From Anisus vortex (Eukaryota; Mollusca; Gastropoda; Planorbidae), in NCBI GenBank assembly GCA_949126835.1, contig OX421497.1, forward strand, positions 16,699,823 to 16,763,822: DNA of 64,000 bases, written 5' to 3'. The notes under the pieces are model-generated. The model made no database searches. It was not told the DNA's origin and saw only the letters and a program-made list of their open reading frames with translations. This document shows positions 1-11,564 of the stretch, in pieces. The translations under genes and the position numbers were made by a program. Positions within the stretch are counted from its first letter, which is position 1. Each line of letters starts with the position of its first letter.

Positions 1-60
1 CACACACACAAACACACCCACACTCTAACGCGCGCACACACAAACCTACCTGTGAAATAT
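1..60. repeat. CA-rich simple sequence
   Basis: Degenerate (CA)n with interruptions at the left window edge. It may continue outside the window. Confidence 0.8.
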
Positions 61-354
61 TTCTCTCTCTGTACCCCTAGTACTCCCCCCCCCCCCCCAC
101 CTCCTCTCGATTATGAGCCCTGTCATTAAAACCTCAAAATGGTAATGCCACATAAGTCGTGCCTTTATGTTGACATTTTACGTCGAATACCGATATTGAA
201 GAATTGAAGGGGGGGGGGGGCGGTGGTGGTCAGAAAGGAGTGCGTGGGATTGGCATCTGAAAGTTCTTTTTGAGGGTCAAGCCCTGAGTAAAGACGGATT
301 TTGAGACAATCGCATTCTGTTATCTATTTTGGGAACATATTAAAGGCGTTTGGT
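61..354. other. Intergenic, homopolymer runs only
   Basis: No gene or element recognised. It contains a 14-base C run (85-98) and a 12-base G run (209-220), the first of many such runs in the window. Confidence 0.6.
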
Positions 355-425
355 ATTGTACTGGCCACACAAGCCCTTTGTATGCTCTGTTGTGAACGTT
401 GCTTTGTTGACTAAATCGAAGCGAT
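355..425 (+). mobile_element. SINE 3' fragment (tRNA-derived SINE, family 1)
   Basis: The text ACTGGCCACACAAGCCC and the following GTATGC…GAACGTTGCTT…GACTAAAT match the 3' third of the SINE seen complete at 31384-31630. The tRNA-like head is missing, so this is a 5'-truncated copy. Confidence 0.6.
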
Positions 426-732
426 GTGGAACCTGTAGTTCTAACTTACCCAGCCAACTTATTGTTAACTCCATTGACATCAAGCCAAAGAATTAATCAG
501 ACAATATTAAGTTGTTATCTGTTCATGCTAGGAATGCGGAGCTGTGTAATAAAAGGATAATAAATAGAAATTATATTGCCTCGTATAATGGAATAGACTT
601 AATTCATTGCATACAGCGAGTCCAAAGTTCTTTATACAAACTGTACATACACAGTAGGAATAATAAATACACAATTCAAACACAATATACACAGTTCGAA
701 TAAACGCAAGCACAGGTACTTCTTACTTTAAC
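426..732. other. Intergenic, nothing recognised
   Basis: AT-rich sequence. Short open frames on both strands show no recognisable domain. It may include diverged upstream LINE sequence, but I cannot support that. Confidence 0.5.
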
Positions 733-754
733 TAATTGCTAAAATTCTTATTTA

Positions 755-1133
755 CTAGTAATATTCACAACTGATAAGAGTAACTCCAATAGTTAAATCG
801 CTAAACCTAGAAACACTAGAGGAAAGAAGGGCAAAGTGTAAAGTAGTAATAATACACAAGACATTAAACTCTAATTTAGAAATACAACCTAATAATAATA
901 TAAACATAAGGAAAACAACACTTTTCTCATCCCTTATGCAAGAACAAATGCATATAAGTACTCTTTCTTCCCGAGTGGTATTCGGGCATGAAATGGGTTG
1001 CCTGAACAAACCAGGAAAAACCAGTAACCTAACGTCAATTAAAACACTAATAAAAATGCAAGACTAAACTTGGTCCCTAGATGAGCGTAGGACGCTATAA
1101 CCTTCTTTATAGAAGTAGCGCCTGTAACATAAG
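755..1133 (+). mobile_element. LINE 3' fragment: RT C-terminal region (copy 1)
   Basis: From about 759 the frame reads YSQLIRVTPIVKSLNLETL, then EERRAKCKVV. This is the pattern of the C-terminal region of non-LTR retrotransposon reverse transcriptase proteins (…VTpml..L.l.tLe.RR…). After a frameshift it reads YKYSFFPSGIRA, a stop, then NGLPEQ, the usual SFFPR.IR.WN.LP terminal motif. The copy is 5'-truncated and broken, so inactive. Related copies lie at 26841, 37905 (minus) and 52335. The clade is not resolved (Jockey/CR1/I-like). A MITE interrupts its 3' end at 1134. Confidence 0.75.
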
Positions 1134-1320
1134 CAGTGCCGTTGTAATGGATTTGGGGGCCCGGGGGGCTTGGCCTCTTTAGGCGCCCCTGCATTTTGAC
1201 ATTCGACATTATAATATGAGAAAAAACAATTCGGACACGCCTTTGGGGGCCCCCCTCAAGTAGGGGCCCGGGGGACTTTCGAATTTGGACCCCCCTTCCC
1301 CTCCCTTAGCTACGCCACTG
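1134..1320. mobile_element. hAT-like MITE with perfect 8-bp TSD
   Basis: The left end is CAGTGCCGTTGTAATGG. The right end, reverse-complemented, is CAGTGGCGTAGCTAAGG, so the termini are imperfect inverted repeats. Flanks are identical 8-mers, AACATAAG at 1126-1133 and 1321-1328. The 8-bp TSD and CAGTGGCG-type ends suggest a non-autonomous hAT element (inference). The interior is short and GC-rich with GGGGGCCC blocks and has no coding capacity. It sits in the 3' region of the LINE fragment and is therefore younger than it. Confidence 0.8.
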
Positions 1321-1371
1321 AACATAAGATAGTATTTTTTAAATTATTATTACTCCCTTTCTATTATCTTG

Positions 1372-1545
1372 CGCTGTCTGTATGTTTGTCTGGTTGCTTG
1401 CAAAACTTTGCAGCGATCTTTTTACCACTTCCCGTCGTCCAATCGAGCCGAAACTTGGCCAGCAGACTTGTCCCGACTAACAATACATTCTTTCAAATTT
1501 TCAGCATCGTAGCCTTTCGAATTGAGACTCTTTATAGGTTAATGG
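1372..1545 (-). mobile_element. Dispersed repeat with tetranucleotide tail, copy A
   Basis: About 150 bp aligns with 63355-63540 at the other end of the window, including the block AGCAGACTTGT…CGACTAACAATA. On the minus strand it ends in a short CAGACA/CAAG-type tail, like a retroposed or microsatellite-tailed element. On that strand both copies translate to similar peptides (…GYDAEN…VSR.KSA.QVSA.LDDGK…), but this copy has a stop. The family is not identified. Confidence 0.6.
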
Positions 1546-1785
1546 TTTATCCGCTTTCTTTCGTTATCAAACAAATATTTACGTTTAAATCTAGATCAAG
1601 AGTGATCACCATTGTACGTCATTAGGTCATACAAGGATTTCTATACAACTAGATGATCACATAGTCTAAATTTGGATGCATATTATTACTAAAGTTTTAT
1701 TATATACAGAAAATTGCCATTAAAAGCGCCGGTCGGGAAGGGGGCACTATAAAGCTTGTCGAGTCGCCTGTTGCATACCCCTGAT
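1546..1785. other. Intergenic, nothing recognised
   Basis: AT-rich, no recognisable element or gene. Confidence 0.5.
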
Positions 1786-2012
1786 TCGTCGAACTAAATT
1801 GATCCATAGTGCTGGAGAGGCAGCGTTTTCATTTTTCTCTTGCACTGCATACAAGGGGATTGTGTGGCCAGCACATTGCACAGCTGCCATTACTTTACCC
1901 TAACTAAATTCAGGTACCCATTAGAGAACGAGATAAAACCTTTATCATAAATCAAACCCAGGACCTTCAGTACACCAGCCTAACGTGCTGTCACTCGTCC
2001 ACTGTGCCTCAT
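1786..2012 (-). mobile_element. SINE family 1, near full length, diverged
   Basis: Read on the minus strand, a tRNA-like head with a box-B-like region (plus-strand ATCAAACCCAGGACC near 1950) is followed by the body (…GGTACCTGAATTTAGTTAGGG…), TGGCCACACAATCCCC and the 3' end ATGGATCAATTTAGTTCGACG. Order and length match the copy at 31384. Many substitutions mark it as old. Confidence 0.75.
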
Positions 2013-3166
2013 AAAGAATCAAAGAAGGACTACACAATGTGGGGCAAATATCCATTCTAAGCTCGGGTGTGTGTGAAAATGGGAGAAGGAATGGGTCAGG
2101 CTTAGGTCATACACTCCACCCCCCCCCCCTCCTTTCCTTCCCACGTCAAATTACTATTGTAAAATGCTTTTAACAATAAGATCTTCACTATCAGCGGAAA
2201 ACAAAATGTTAGTCGTCGCCTATGATTCTGGTTTTTTTCTTTACCATGAAAGAATTTGTTGTCCGTGGAGGTAGCGGTAAACTTGACCAAACATCTTACC
2301 ACAGAGATGACCACTATCAAATAACAAACTGACCAAGGAGATAAAACTGGAGCCACTTCCTATCAACCATTGGCGAGTAGGCCTGCAATTTGCACCCCTT
2401 AAAAAGTCATCTCCTTTCCAGAACGACAATCTCACACACCCCTCGTCGCTGTCCAGTTGACTTGTGATGTCCGACATTTTGGTGGCTGGGCAATAAACAA
2501 CAGGAGATGGTCAGCGAGTAAAAGACCAGCTATAAATGCCAGGAAGGTTTTGTCATTTTTATGCGCCTAAATTAAATGGTAGTTCTTTTTACATTGGTTC
2601 TTTTAAAAAGATTTGTGTGTATGTGCGGTGGGGGGGGGGGGGGGGGGGGCTTTACTCGGCAGTGTCCGTGAATGTCCGAGATTTGACGAGTAGAAAGGAG
2701 TCGGAGGTGGTGGACATTACAAGGAAATTGTTATTAAATTGAACTTAAAATATCATTCTATATTTATGTGTATGGTGTACTATTGTATTAGTCACTTGGG
2801 TTTTCCCTTATGTCCAAGACAAACTGACCATTATAAACATTCTATTCCATAGTATTGTACTATTGAAAAGCAATGAGTCCAAGAGTTTATAACAGAAATT
2901 GTTTTAATCCTTCATTGACAACATGCGTATATTTTTTAGCCCTACGGCCCTACGTGATTTTATCAATTTACATCATTTTCTCAAATTGAATTGAATATTT
3001 AAAAGAATTACAATAATTTCTTCCTGATTTAAGGCACAGATGACTGTGAAGCCATGACGTTGTCTTCCCCCCCCCCCTTCCACCCCGGTTGTTTCCATTT
3101 GCTGTTATATTGATAACTAGCTAATTTTCCTTATTATTTCACGATGTTTTTGTTTAATACTAAATC
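2013..3166. other. Intergenic, with a 20-base G run
   Basis: No gene recognised. It contains C runs at about 2118-2127 and 3068-3077, and the longest G homopolymer in the window, 20 bases at 2630-2649. The short open frames here are not repeat-free proteins of any recognisable family. Confidence 0.6.
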
Positions 3167-6100
3167 TTTTCGTCCTATCTAAATGTAAATTCCAGTCATT
3201 TCCACTGCTAATAGTTACGTCCTATCTAAATGTAAATTCCAGTCATTTCCACTGCTAATAGTTTCGTCCTATCTAAATGTAAATTCCAGTCATTTCCACT
3301 GCTAATAGTTTCGTCCTATCTAAATGTAAATTCCAGTCATTTCCACTGCTAATAGTTACGTCCTATCTAAATGTAAATTCCAGTCATTTCCACTGCTAAT
3401 AGTTTCGTCCTATCTAAATCTAAATTCCAGTCATTTCCACTGCTTATAGTTTCGTCCTATCTAAATGTAAATTCCAGTCATTTCCACTGCTTATAGTTTC
3501 GTCCTATCTAAATGTAAATTCCAGTCATTTCCACTGCTAATAGTTTCGTCCTATCTAAATGTAAATTCCAGTCATTTCCACTGCTAATAGTTTCGTCCTA
3601 TCTAAATTCCAGTCATTTCCACTGCTAATAGTTTCGTCCTATCTAAATGTAAATTCCAGTCATTTCCACTGCTAATAGTTTCTCCCTATCTAAATGTAAA
3701 TTCCAGTCATTTCCACTGCTAATAGTTTCGTCCTATCTAAATGTAAATTCCATTCATTTCCACTGCTAATAGTTTCGTCCTATCTAAATTCCAGTTATTT
3801 CCACTGCTAATAGTTTCGTCCTATCTAAATGTAAATTCCAGTCATTTCCACTGCTAATAGTTTCGCCCTATCTAAATGTAAATTCCAGTCATTTCCACTG
3901 CTAATAGTTTCGTCCTATCTAAATTAAGGTCATTTCCACTGCTAATAGTTTCGTCCTAACTAAATGTAAATTCCAGTCATTTCCAATGCTAATAGTTTCG
4001 CCCTATCTAAATGTAAATTCCAGTCATTTTCACTGTTAATAGTTTCGTCCTATCTAAATCAAAATTCCAGTTATTTCCACTGCTAATAGTTTCGTCCTAT
4101 CGAAATACAAATTCCAGTCATTTCCACTGCTAATAGTTTCGTCCTATCTAAATTCCAGTCATTTCCACTGCTAATAGTTTCGTCCTATCTAAATGTAAAT
4201 TCCAGTCAATTCCACTGCTAATAGTTTCGTCCTATCTAAATGTAAATTCCAGTCATTTCCACTGCTAATAGTTTCGTCCTATCTAAATGTAAATTCCAGT
4301 CATTTCCACTGCTAATAGTTACGTCCTATCTAAATGTAAATTCCAGTCATTTCCACTGCTAATAGTTTCGTCCTATCTAAATCTAAATTCCAGTCATTTC
4401 CACTGCTTATAGTTTCGTCCTATCTAAATGTAAATTCCAGTCATTTCCACTGCTTATAGTTTCGTCCTATCTAAATGTAAATTCCAGTCATTTCCACTGC
4501 TAATAGTTTCGTCCTATCTAAATGTAAATTCCAGTCATTTCCACTGCTAATAGTTTCGTCCTATCTAAATTCCAGTCATTTCCACTGCTAATAGTTTCGT
4601 CCTATCTAAATGTAAATTCCAGTCATTTCCACTGCTAATAGTTTCTCCCTATCTAAATGTAAATTCCAGTCATTTCCACTGCTAATAGTTACGTCCTATC
4701 TAAATGTAAATTCCAGTCATTTCCACTGCTAATAGTTTCGTCCTATCTAAATCTAAATTCCAGTCATTTCCACTGCTTATAGTTTCGTCCTATCTAAATG
4801 TAAATTCCAGTCATTTCCACTGCTTATAGTTTCGTCCTATCTAAATGTAAATTCCAGTCATTTCCACTGCTAATAGTTTCGTCCTATCTAAATGTAAATT
4901 CCAGTCATTTCCACTGCTAATAGTTTCGTCCTATCTAAATTCCAGTCATTTCCACTGCTAATAGTTTCGTCCTATCTAAATGTAAATTCCAGTCATTTCC
5001 ACTGCTAATAGTTTCTCCCTATCTAAATGTAAATTCCAGTCATTTCCACTGCTAATAGTTTCGTCCTATCTAAATGTAAATTCCATTCATTTCCACTGCT
5101 AATAGTTTCGTCCTATCTAAATTCCAGTTATTTCCACTGCTAATAGTTTCGTCCTATCTAAATGTAAATTCCAGTCATTTCCACTGCTAATAGTTTCGCC
5201 CTATCTAAATGTAAATTCCAGTCATTTCCACTGCTAATAGTTTCGTCCTATCTAAATTAAGGTCATTTCCACTGCTAATAGTTTCGTCCTAACTAAATGT
5301 AAATTCCAGTCATTTCCAATGCTAATAGTTTCGCCCTATCTAAATGTAAATTCCAGTCATTTTCACTGTTAATAGTTTCGTCCTATCTAAATCAAAATTC
5401 CAGTTATTTCCACTGCTAATAGTTTCGTCCTATCGAAATACAAATTCCAGTCATTTCCACTGCTAATAGTTTCGTCCTATCTAAATTCCAGTCATTTCCA
5501 CTGCTAATAGTTTCGTCCTATCTAAATGTAAATTCCAGTCATTTCCACTGCTAATAGTTTCGTCCTATCTAAATGTAAATTCCAGTCATTTCCACTGCTA
5601 ATAGTTTCGTCCTATCTAAATGTAAATTCCATTCATTTCCACTGCTAATAGTTTCGTCCTATCTAAATTCCAGTCATTTCCACTGCTAATAGTTTCGTCC
5701 TATCTAAATGTAAATTCCATTCATTTCCACTGCTAATAGTTTCGTCCTATCTAAATGTAAATTCCAGTCATTTCCACTGCTAATAGTTTCGCCCTATCTA
5801 AATGTAAATTCCAGTCATTTCCACTGCTAATAGTTTCGTCCTATCTAAATTAAGGTCATTTCCACTGCTAATAGTTTCGTCCTAACTAAATGTAAATTCC
5901 AGTCATTTCCAATGCTAATAGTTTCGCCCTATCTAAATGTAAATTCCAGTCATTTCCACTGTTAATAGTTTCGTCCTATCTAAATCAAAATTCCAGTTAT
6001 TTCCACTGCTAATAGTTTCGTCCTATCGAAATACAAATTCCAGTCATTTCCACTGCTAATAGTTTCGTCCTATCTAAATTCCAGTCATTTCCACTGCTAA

Positions 6101-7161
6101 TAGTTTCGTCCTATCTAAATGTAAATTCCAGTCATTTCCACTGCTAATAGTTTCGTCCTATCTAAATGTAAATTCCAGTCATTTCCACTGCTAATAGTTT
6201 CGTTCTATCTAAATGTAAATTCCAGTCATTTCCACTGCTAATAGTTTCGTCCTATCTAAATCTAAATTCCAGTCCACTGCTAATAGTTTCGTCCTATCTA
6301 AATGTAAATTCCAGTCATTTCCACTGCTAATAGTTTCGTCCTATCTAAATGTAAATTCCAGTCATTTCCTCTGCTAATAGTTTCGTCCTATCTAAATCTA
6401 AATTCCAGTCACTGCTAATAGTTTCGTCCTATCTAAATGTAAATTCCAGTCATTTCCACTGCTAATAGTTTCGTCCTATCTAAATGTAAATTCCAGTCAT
6501 TTCCACTGCTAATAGTTTCGTCCTATCTAAATGTAAATTCCAGTCATTTCCACTGCTAATAGTTTCGTCCTATCTAAATGTAAATTCCAGTCCACTGCTA
6601 ATAGTTTCGTCCTATCTAAATGTAAATTCCAGTCATTTCCACTGCTAATAGTTTCGTCCTATCTAAATCTAAATTCCAGTCCACTGCTAATAGTTTTGTC
6701 CTATCTAAATGTAAATTCCAGTCATTTCCACTGCTAATAGTTTCGTCCTATCTAAATGTAAATTCCAGTCATTTCCACTGCTAATAGTTTTGTCCTATCT
6801 AAATGTAAATTCCAGTCATTTCCACTGCTAATAGTTTCGTCCTATCTAAATGTAAATTCCAGTCATTTCCACTGCTAATAGTTTCGTCCTATCTAAATGT
6901 AAATTCCAGTCATTTCCACTGCTTATAGTTTCGTCCTATCTAAATGTAAATTCCAGTCATTTCCACTGCTAATAGTTTCGTCCTATCTAAATCTAAATTC
7001 CAGTCATTTCCACTACTAATAGTTTCGTCCTATCTAAATGTAAATTCCAGTCCACTGCTAATAGTTTCGTCCTATCTAAATGTAAATTCCAGTCATTTCC
7101 ACTGCTAATAGTTTCGTCCTATCTAAATGTAAATTCCAGTCATTTCCACTGCTAATAGTTT
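3167..7161. repeat. 47-bp minisatellite, about 85 units, higher-order structure
   Basis: Head-to-tail units beginning TTTCGTCCTATCTAAATG and ending CCACTGCTAATAG. Most are 47 bp. Shorter variants arise from loss of GTAAAT (41 bp), loss of ATTTC (CAGTCCACTGC), or an AAGG substitution variant. Rare variants recur in blocks. TCTCCC-type units lie at about 3681, 4644 and 5014; TTAAGG units at about 3924, 5258 and 5850; TTACGTCC units at 3357, 4320 and 4690. Multi-unit segments of about 370, 590 and 960 bp have therefore been duplicated. Units contain TAA/TAG, so no long frame exists. There are no unique spacers, so it is not CRISPR-like. Confidence 0.97.
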
Positions 7162-7737
7162 TCAGTTTGAAAAGCAAGTGATGGAAAACAAAATGTTGAA
7201 GCATTAAAAAAAGTGAACTCAAATAAAGATACATCCATTGGACAGCCAGACGACGTGGCTGACACCCATCTTGACCACTAGACCAGGGATCGGTCGAAAA
7301 CTTCTCACAACTGATTGATTTATCGTCACGCTTGATTACATCTTCAGCATATGTCTAGCTGGGAACCTTTTTTAATAATCTCAGATATTTCCAATGGCGT
7401 TAGAATTCGGGGTGGGGAAGGGGCGTGGAAGTTTGGGGGCAAATTAAGGAGCATGTTTCCTATGGTTATTTCGAAATGGCTACTTGTAATATAAATTCAT
7501 TAAGAAAACAAATAATTGGTTTTGCACAATCTTACTTCCACACCACGTTTGGGGGAAATAGAAGTGAGTATAGATATAGACTTGCTCCCACCTCGGCAAG
7601 ATTTCTGCAGACGCCTATGTCTAGATCTTCAAACATATGAGGCAGGCAACAAAAAACAAGGCGAGCTTGTCATATGTCTCTTCATGTGTATTTCTTGGCA
7701 TGGATTCAATAAATACATCTTTTGTGGTTTGTTAATA
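7162..7737. other. Intergenic, nothing recognised
   Basis: Higher-complexity sequence with no recognisable domain in the short frames. The left part (7162-7300) follows the minisatellite directly. Confidence 0.5.
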
Positions 7738-7745
7738 CTTCAGGT

Positions 7746-8100
7746 CAGTGGCGTATTTAGGCATGTTCCACATGTTCCACCGGAACAGGGACCCCCACAT
7801 AAAAGGGGCCCCCACACATCCCAAAAAGAAATGTTTGAGTGACATCCCCGTGTTTCGTTGAAAATGTAAAATAAAATTCATTTATTCCCATACAATTTAA
7901 AGCGCTCCAGTTCAACCAAGCTACGTGCAACATAAAATGTATGATTTTACAGAATGTAATATGAATTAACGGCCCTTTTCTGAGGTATGCCCTATGTGGA
8001 AGGCAGGGCGAGACCACGAGGGGCCCCACATAAATTTGGGAACAGGAACGCAACATAACTTTAGAAACAGGGCCCCCACATAAATTTAGGAACGGCCCTG
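7746..8100. mobile_element. hAT-like MITE, 355 bp, perfect 8-bp TSD
   Basis: The left end is CAGTGGCGTATTTAGG. The right end, reverse-complemented, is CAGGGCCGTTCCTAAA. Identical flanking octamers CTTCAGGT lie at 7738-7745 and 8101-8108. Subterminal GGGGCCCCCACATAAA-type blocks occur near both ends in inverted order. No transposase frame is present, so it is non-autonomous. The CAGTGGCGTA-type ends and octamer duplication relate it to the element at 1134. Confidence 0.85.
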
Positions 8101-8108
8101 CTTCAGGT

Positions 8109-8474
8109 TATATGAAAACGACCTTGTAATGAGATTCTACACGTCCACAGTGTATCAGCGGGGTATCAATATCTCCTTTGTGTTTTTATTATGTCCTCGT
8201 TGTTATAATGTTGTTGTTTTTTATTTACAGAAAGTGTAATATTGAAGCTTTGTTGGTGTTATGGCTTGTTATTTGATCGACATTAATAATAGATCGATTG
8301 AGATCACAATCGTTTTTAAAGCCATGTTATTCACAACAAATATACATTGCTAGACAATATAATACAATATGATCTTTGTACACAGAAGATTATTCCGTCC
8401 TACGTGTATACCTTGCTGGAGATTATTCTTGCAGCTTCAGAAATGTAACCTGCTTTTTTTAAATAATGTCAAAA
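8109..8474. other. Intergenic, nothing recognised
   Basis: AT-rich sequence between a MITE and a SINE. No gene or further element seen. Confidence 0.5.
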
Positions 8475-8724
8475 TGACCGAAGGTCGTGGGTTCGAAGTT
8501 CGAATCCCTGTGAAGACTATGATTTGTTATCGGGTCTGAAGGGTGTTCCTGAGTCTACCTACCTCTGATGGGTACCTGACTTCAGTTGGGGTGAAGTAAA
8601 GGCGGCTGGGCAAAGTTCTGGCCACACAAGCCCCTAGTATGCCGTGGCCACGGTAACTATTTATAAACGATGCTTCACCGGCTCTATGGATTAATTTAGT
8701 CCGACAGGAAACTTTATTTACTTT
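8475..8724 (+). mobile_element. SINE family 1, head-damaged copy
   Basis: The box-B-like GTTCGAATCCC (about 8496) is preceded by a small duplication, GGGTTCGAAGTTCG. Body and tail are clear: GAGTCTACCTACCTCTGATG, GTAAAGGCGGCTGGGC, CTGGCCACACAAGCCCC, and 3' end AGTCCGACAGG…ACTTTATTTACTTT. The box A half of the tRNA head is not recognisable. The tail ends about 20 bp before the 33/29-bp minisatellite. Confidence 0.85.
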
Positions 8725-8742
8725 CTACCTCTACAACGCCCT

Positions 8743-10578
8743 ATTGGTGTTTTATTCTACTATATATCACATATACTGTGTGTTTTATTCTACTATATAT
8801 CACATATACTGTGTGTTTTATTCTACTATATATCACATATACTGTGTGTTTTATTCTACTATATATCACATATACTGTGTGTTTTATTCTACTATATATC
8901 ACATATACTGTGTGTTTTATTCTACTATCACATATACTGTGTGTTTTATTCTACTATATATCACATATACTGTGTGTTTTATTCTACTATATATCACATA
9001 TACTGTGTGTTTTATTCTACTATCTATCACATATACCGTGTGTTTTATTCTACTATATATCACATATACTGTGTGTTTTATTCTACTATATATCACATAT
9101 ACTGTGTGTTTTATTCTACTATATATCACATATACTGTGTGTTTTATTCTACTATATATCACATATACTGTGTGTTTTATTCTACTATCACATATACTGT
9201 GTGTTTTATTCTACTATCTATCACATATACTGTGTGTTTTATTCTACTATCACATATACTGTGTGTTTTATTCTACTATATATCACATATACTGTGTGTT
9301 TTATTCTACTATCACATATACTGTGTGTTTTATTCTACTATCACATATACTGTGTGTTTTATTCTACTATCACATATACTGTGTGTTTTATTCTACTATC
9401 ACATATACTGTGTGTTTTATTCTACTATATATCACATATACTGTGTGTTTTATTCTACTATATATCACATATACTGTGTGTTTTATTCTACTATATATCA
9501 CATATACTGTGTGTTTTATTCTACTATCACATATACTGTGTGTTTTATTCTACTATATATCACATATACTGTGTGTTTTATTCTACTATATATCACATAT
9601 ACTGTGTGTTTTATTCTACTATATATCACATATACTGTGTGTTTTATTCTACTATATATCACTTATACTGTGTGTTTTATTCTACTATATATCACATATA
9701 CTGTGTGTTTTATTCTACTATCTATCACATATACTGTGTGTTTTATTCTACTATCACATATACTGTGTGTTTTATTCTACTATATATCACATATACTGTG
9801 TGTTTTATTCTACTATCACATATACTGTGTGTTTTATTCTACTATATATCACATATACTGTGTGTTTTATTCTACTATATATCACATATACTGTGTGTTT
9901 TATTCTACTATATATCACATATACTGTGTGTTTTATTCTACTATATATCACATATACTGTGTGTTTTATTCTACTATCACATATACTGTGTGTTTTATTC
10001 TACTATATATCACATATACTGTGTGTTTTATTCTACTATATATCACATATACTGTGTGTTTTATTCTACTATATATCACATATACTGTGTGTTTTATTCT
10101 ACTATATATCACATATACTGTGTGTTTTATTCTACTATCACATATACTGTGTGTTTTATTCTACTATCACATATACTGTGTGTTTTATTCTACTATATAT
10201 CACATATACTGTGTGTTTTATTCTACTATATATCACATATACTGTGTGTTTTATTCTACTATATATCACATATACTGTGTGTTTTATTCTACTATATATC
10301 ACATATACTGTGTGTTTTATTCTACTATATATCACATATACTGTGTGTTTTATTCTACTATATATCACATATACTGTGTGTTTTATTCTACTATCACATA
10401 TACTGTGTGTTTTATTCTACTATATATCACATATACTGTGTGTTTTATTCTACTATATATCACATATACTGTGTGTTTTATTCTACTATATATCACATAT
10501 ACTGTGTGTTTTATTCTACTATGTATCACATATACTGTGTGTTTTATTCTACTATGTATCACATATACTGTGTGTTTT
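8743..10578. repeat. 33/29-bp minisatellite, about 57 units
   Basis: The unit starts TGTTTTATTCTACTATATAT and ends CACATATACTGTG. I count about 43 long (33-bp) and 14 short (29-bp, lacking ATAT) units, together about 1.83 kb, which matches the span. Rare point variants (CTATCTATCAC, CACTTATAC, ACTATGTATC) mark some units. No plus-strand frame of the unit contains a stop, so open frames of up to 623 codons run through all three frames (VFYSTIYHIYC, CFILLYITYTV, LFYYISHILCV). Short units shift the frame. This is an artefact of composition, not a gene. Confidence 0.97.
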
Positions 10579-11564
10579 CCAGGTCCAGAAAAATTTGATA
10601 GAAATAATACAATAATTTTTAAGGTAGAAAAGTTTATGGCATCAAAAAGTCTTTGGAGTCAATGGTTTATTTCGTAAGCCTTTACGTTATTAAATATTTT
10701 ATAAATATTTAATTAAAAAAAAACAAAAAACATTAGGCCCAATTTGTTGCTACCCTTGAACAAATGTATTGCGGTCGCCTATGGCTATATGTAATTTTGA
10801 AAGAGCAGACGTGATGTCATATGACCGCTGTTGTCATGTACCATTACTACGTAGGAGTGTCCGAATAATGATGTCCTCATTGTGCGGTGATATGTCTGCT
10901 TGTATGTTTGTTCAGACAGTGTTGTTACCTTTTGTGGCATTGTCTCGCACTGCCCCCCCCCCCCTCACCCTTTCAACATTCAAAGATTACCTCTTATACA
11001 GTTCTTGTACTTAGCGTAACGCTGTCTGTCGCTCCCATTGTTTACGAACTCTTTAGACGACCATGCCACCTTTATCTCATTTTTTATACGCCGATGTGAA
11101 GATTCTTTAATGGCAAAATCGTGTCTCCTTGGGGTAGAGCCAGTGGAGTAAGTGGAGGATGGGGGGGGGGGGAAGATGGAAAGGGTAGATTTTTTTTACA
11201 CTGGGACTACAAGGCTTCACAGATGGGGGCAGGGGGTTAGGTAAGACTGGTCAGCGGGGAGACGATTGCACCCTTGAGGTCATTTTGGTCATTCTAGACT
11301 ATAATAAAGGCGATGAACGAGGTTCATAATATTGATACTTCGTGGGCCGAGTCTACGGACACAACCCTCAGGCTTTCATCATGGTTAATTGGGATTTAAG
11401 GTCTACCCGTTCGCTCTCAGGGAAAACTTCTGTTTTTATTAAGTCTAGACGGTGTTATTGTAAGGCTTGCTCCGCTGTCCAAAATGATGGGCAACTACGG
11501 ACATTATGGATTGAATACGACAAATCGTCATTTAATGATTTTTTTTTAAATGATAAAGGCATCA
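10579..11564. other. Intergenic
   Basis: No gene recognised. It holds a C run at about 10953-10963 and a G run at about 11161-11172. A degenerate CAGTGGAGTAAGTGGAGG near 11149 resembles a MITE terminus, but I find no partner. Confidence 0.5.

Noticed and set aside
3167..7161. CRISPR-like array
   Set aside because: Units follow each other directly with no unique spacers, the DNA is clearly animal, and no cas-like gene is nearby.
8744..10677. Open frames of 578-623 codons
   Set aside because: They run through the 33/29-bp array in all three frames because the unit lacks stop codons; the peptide is a repeat with frame switches at each short unit.
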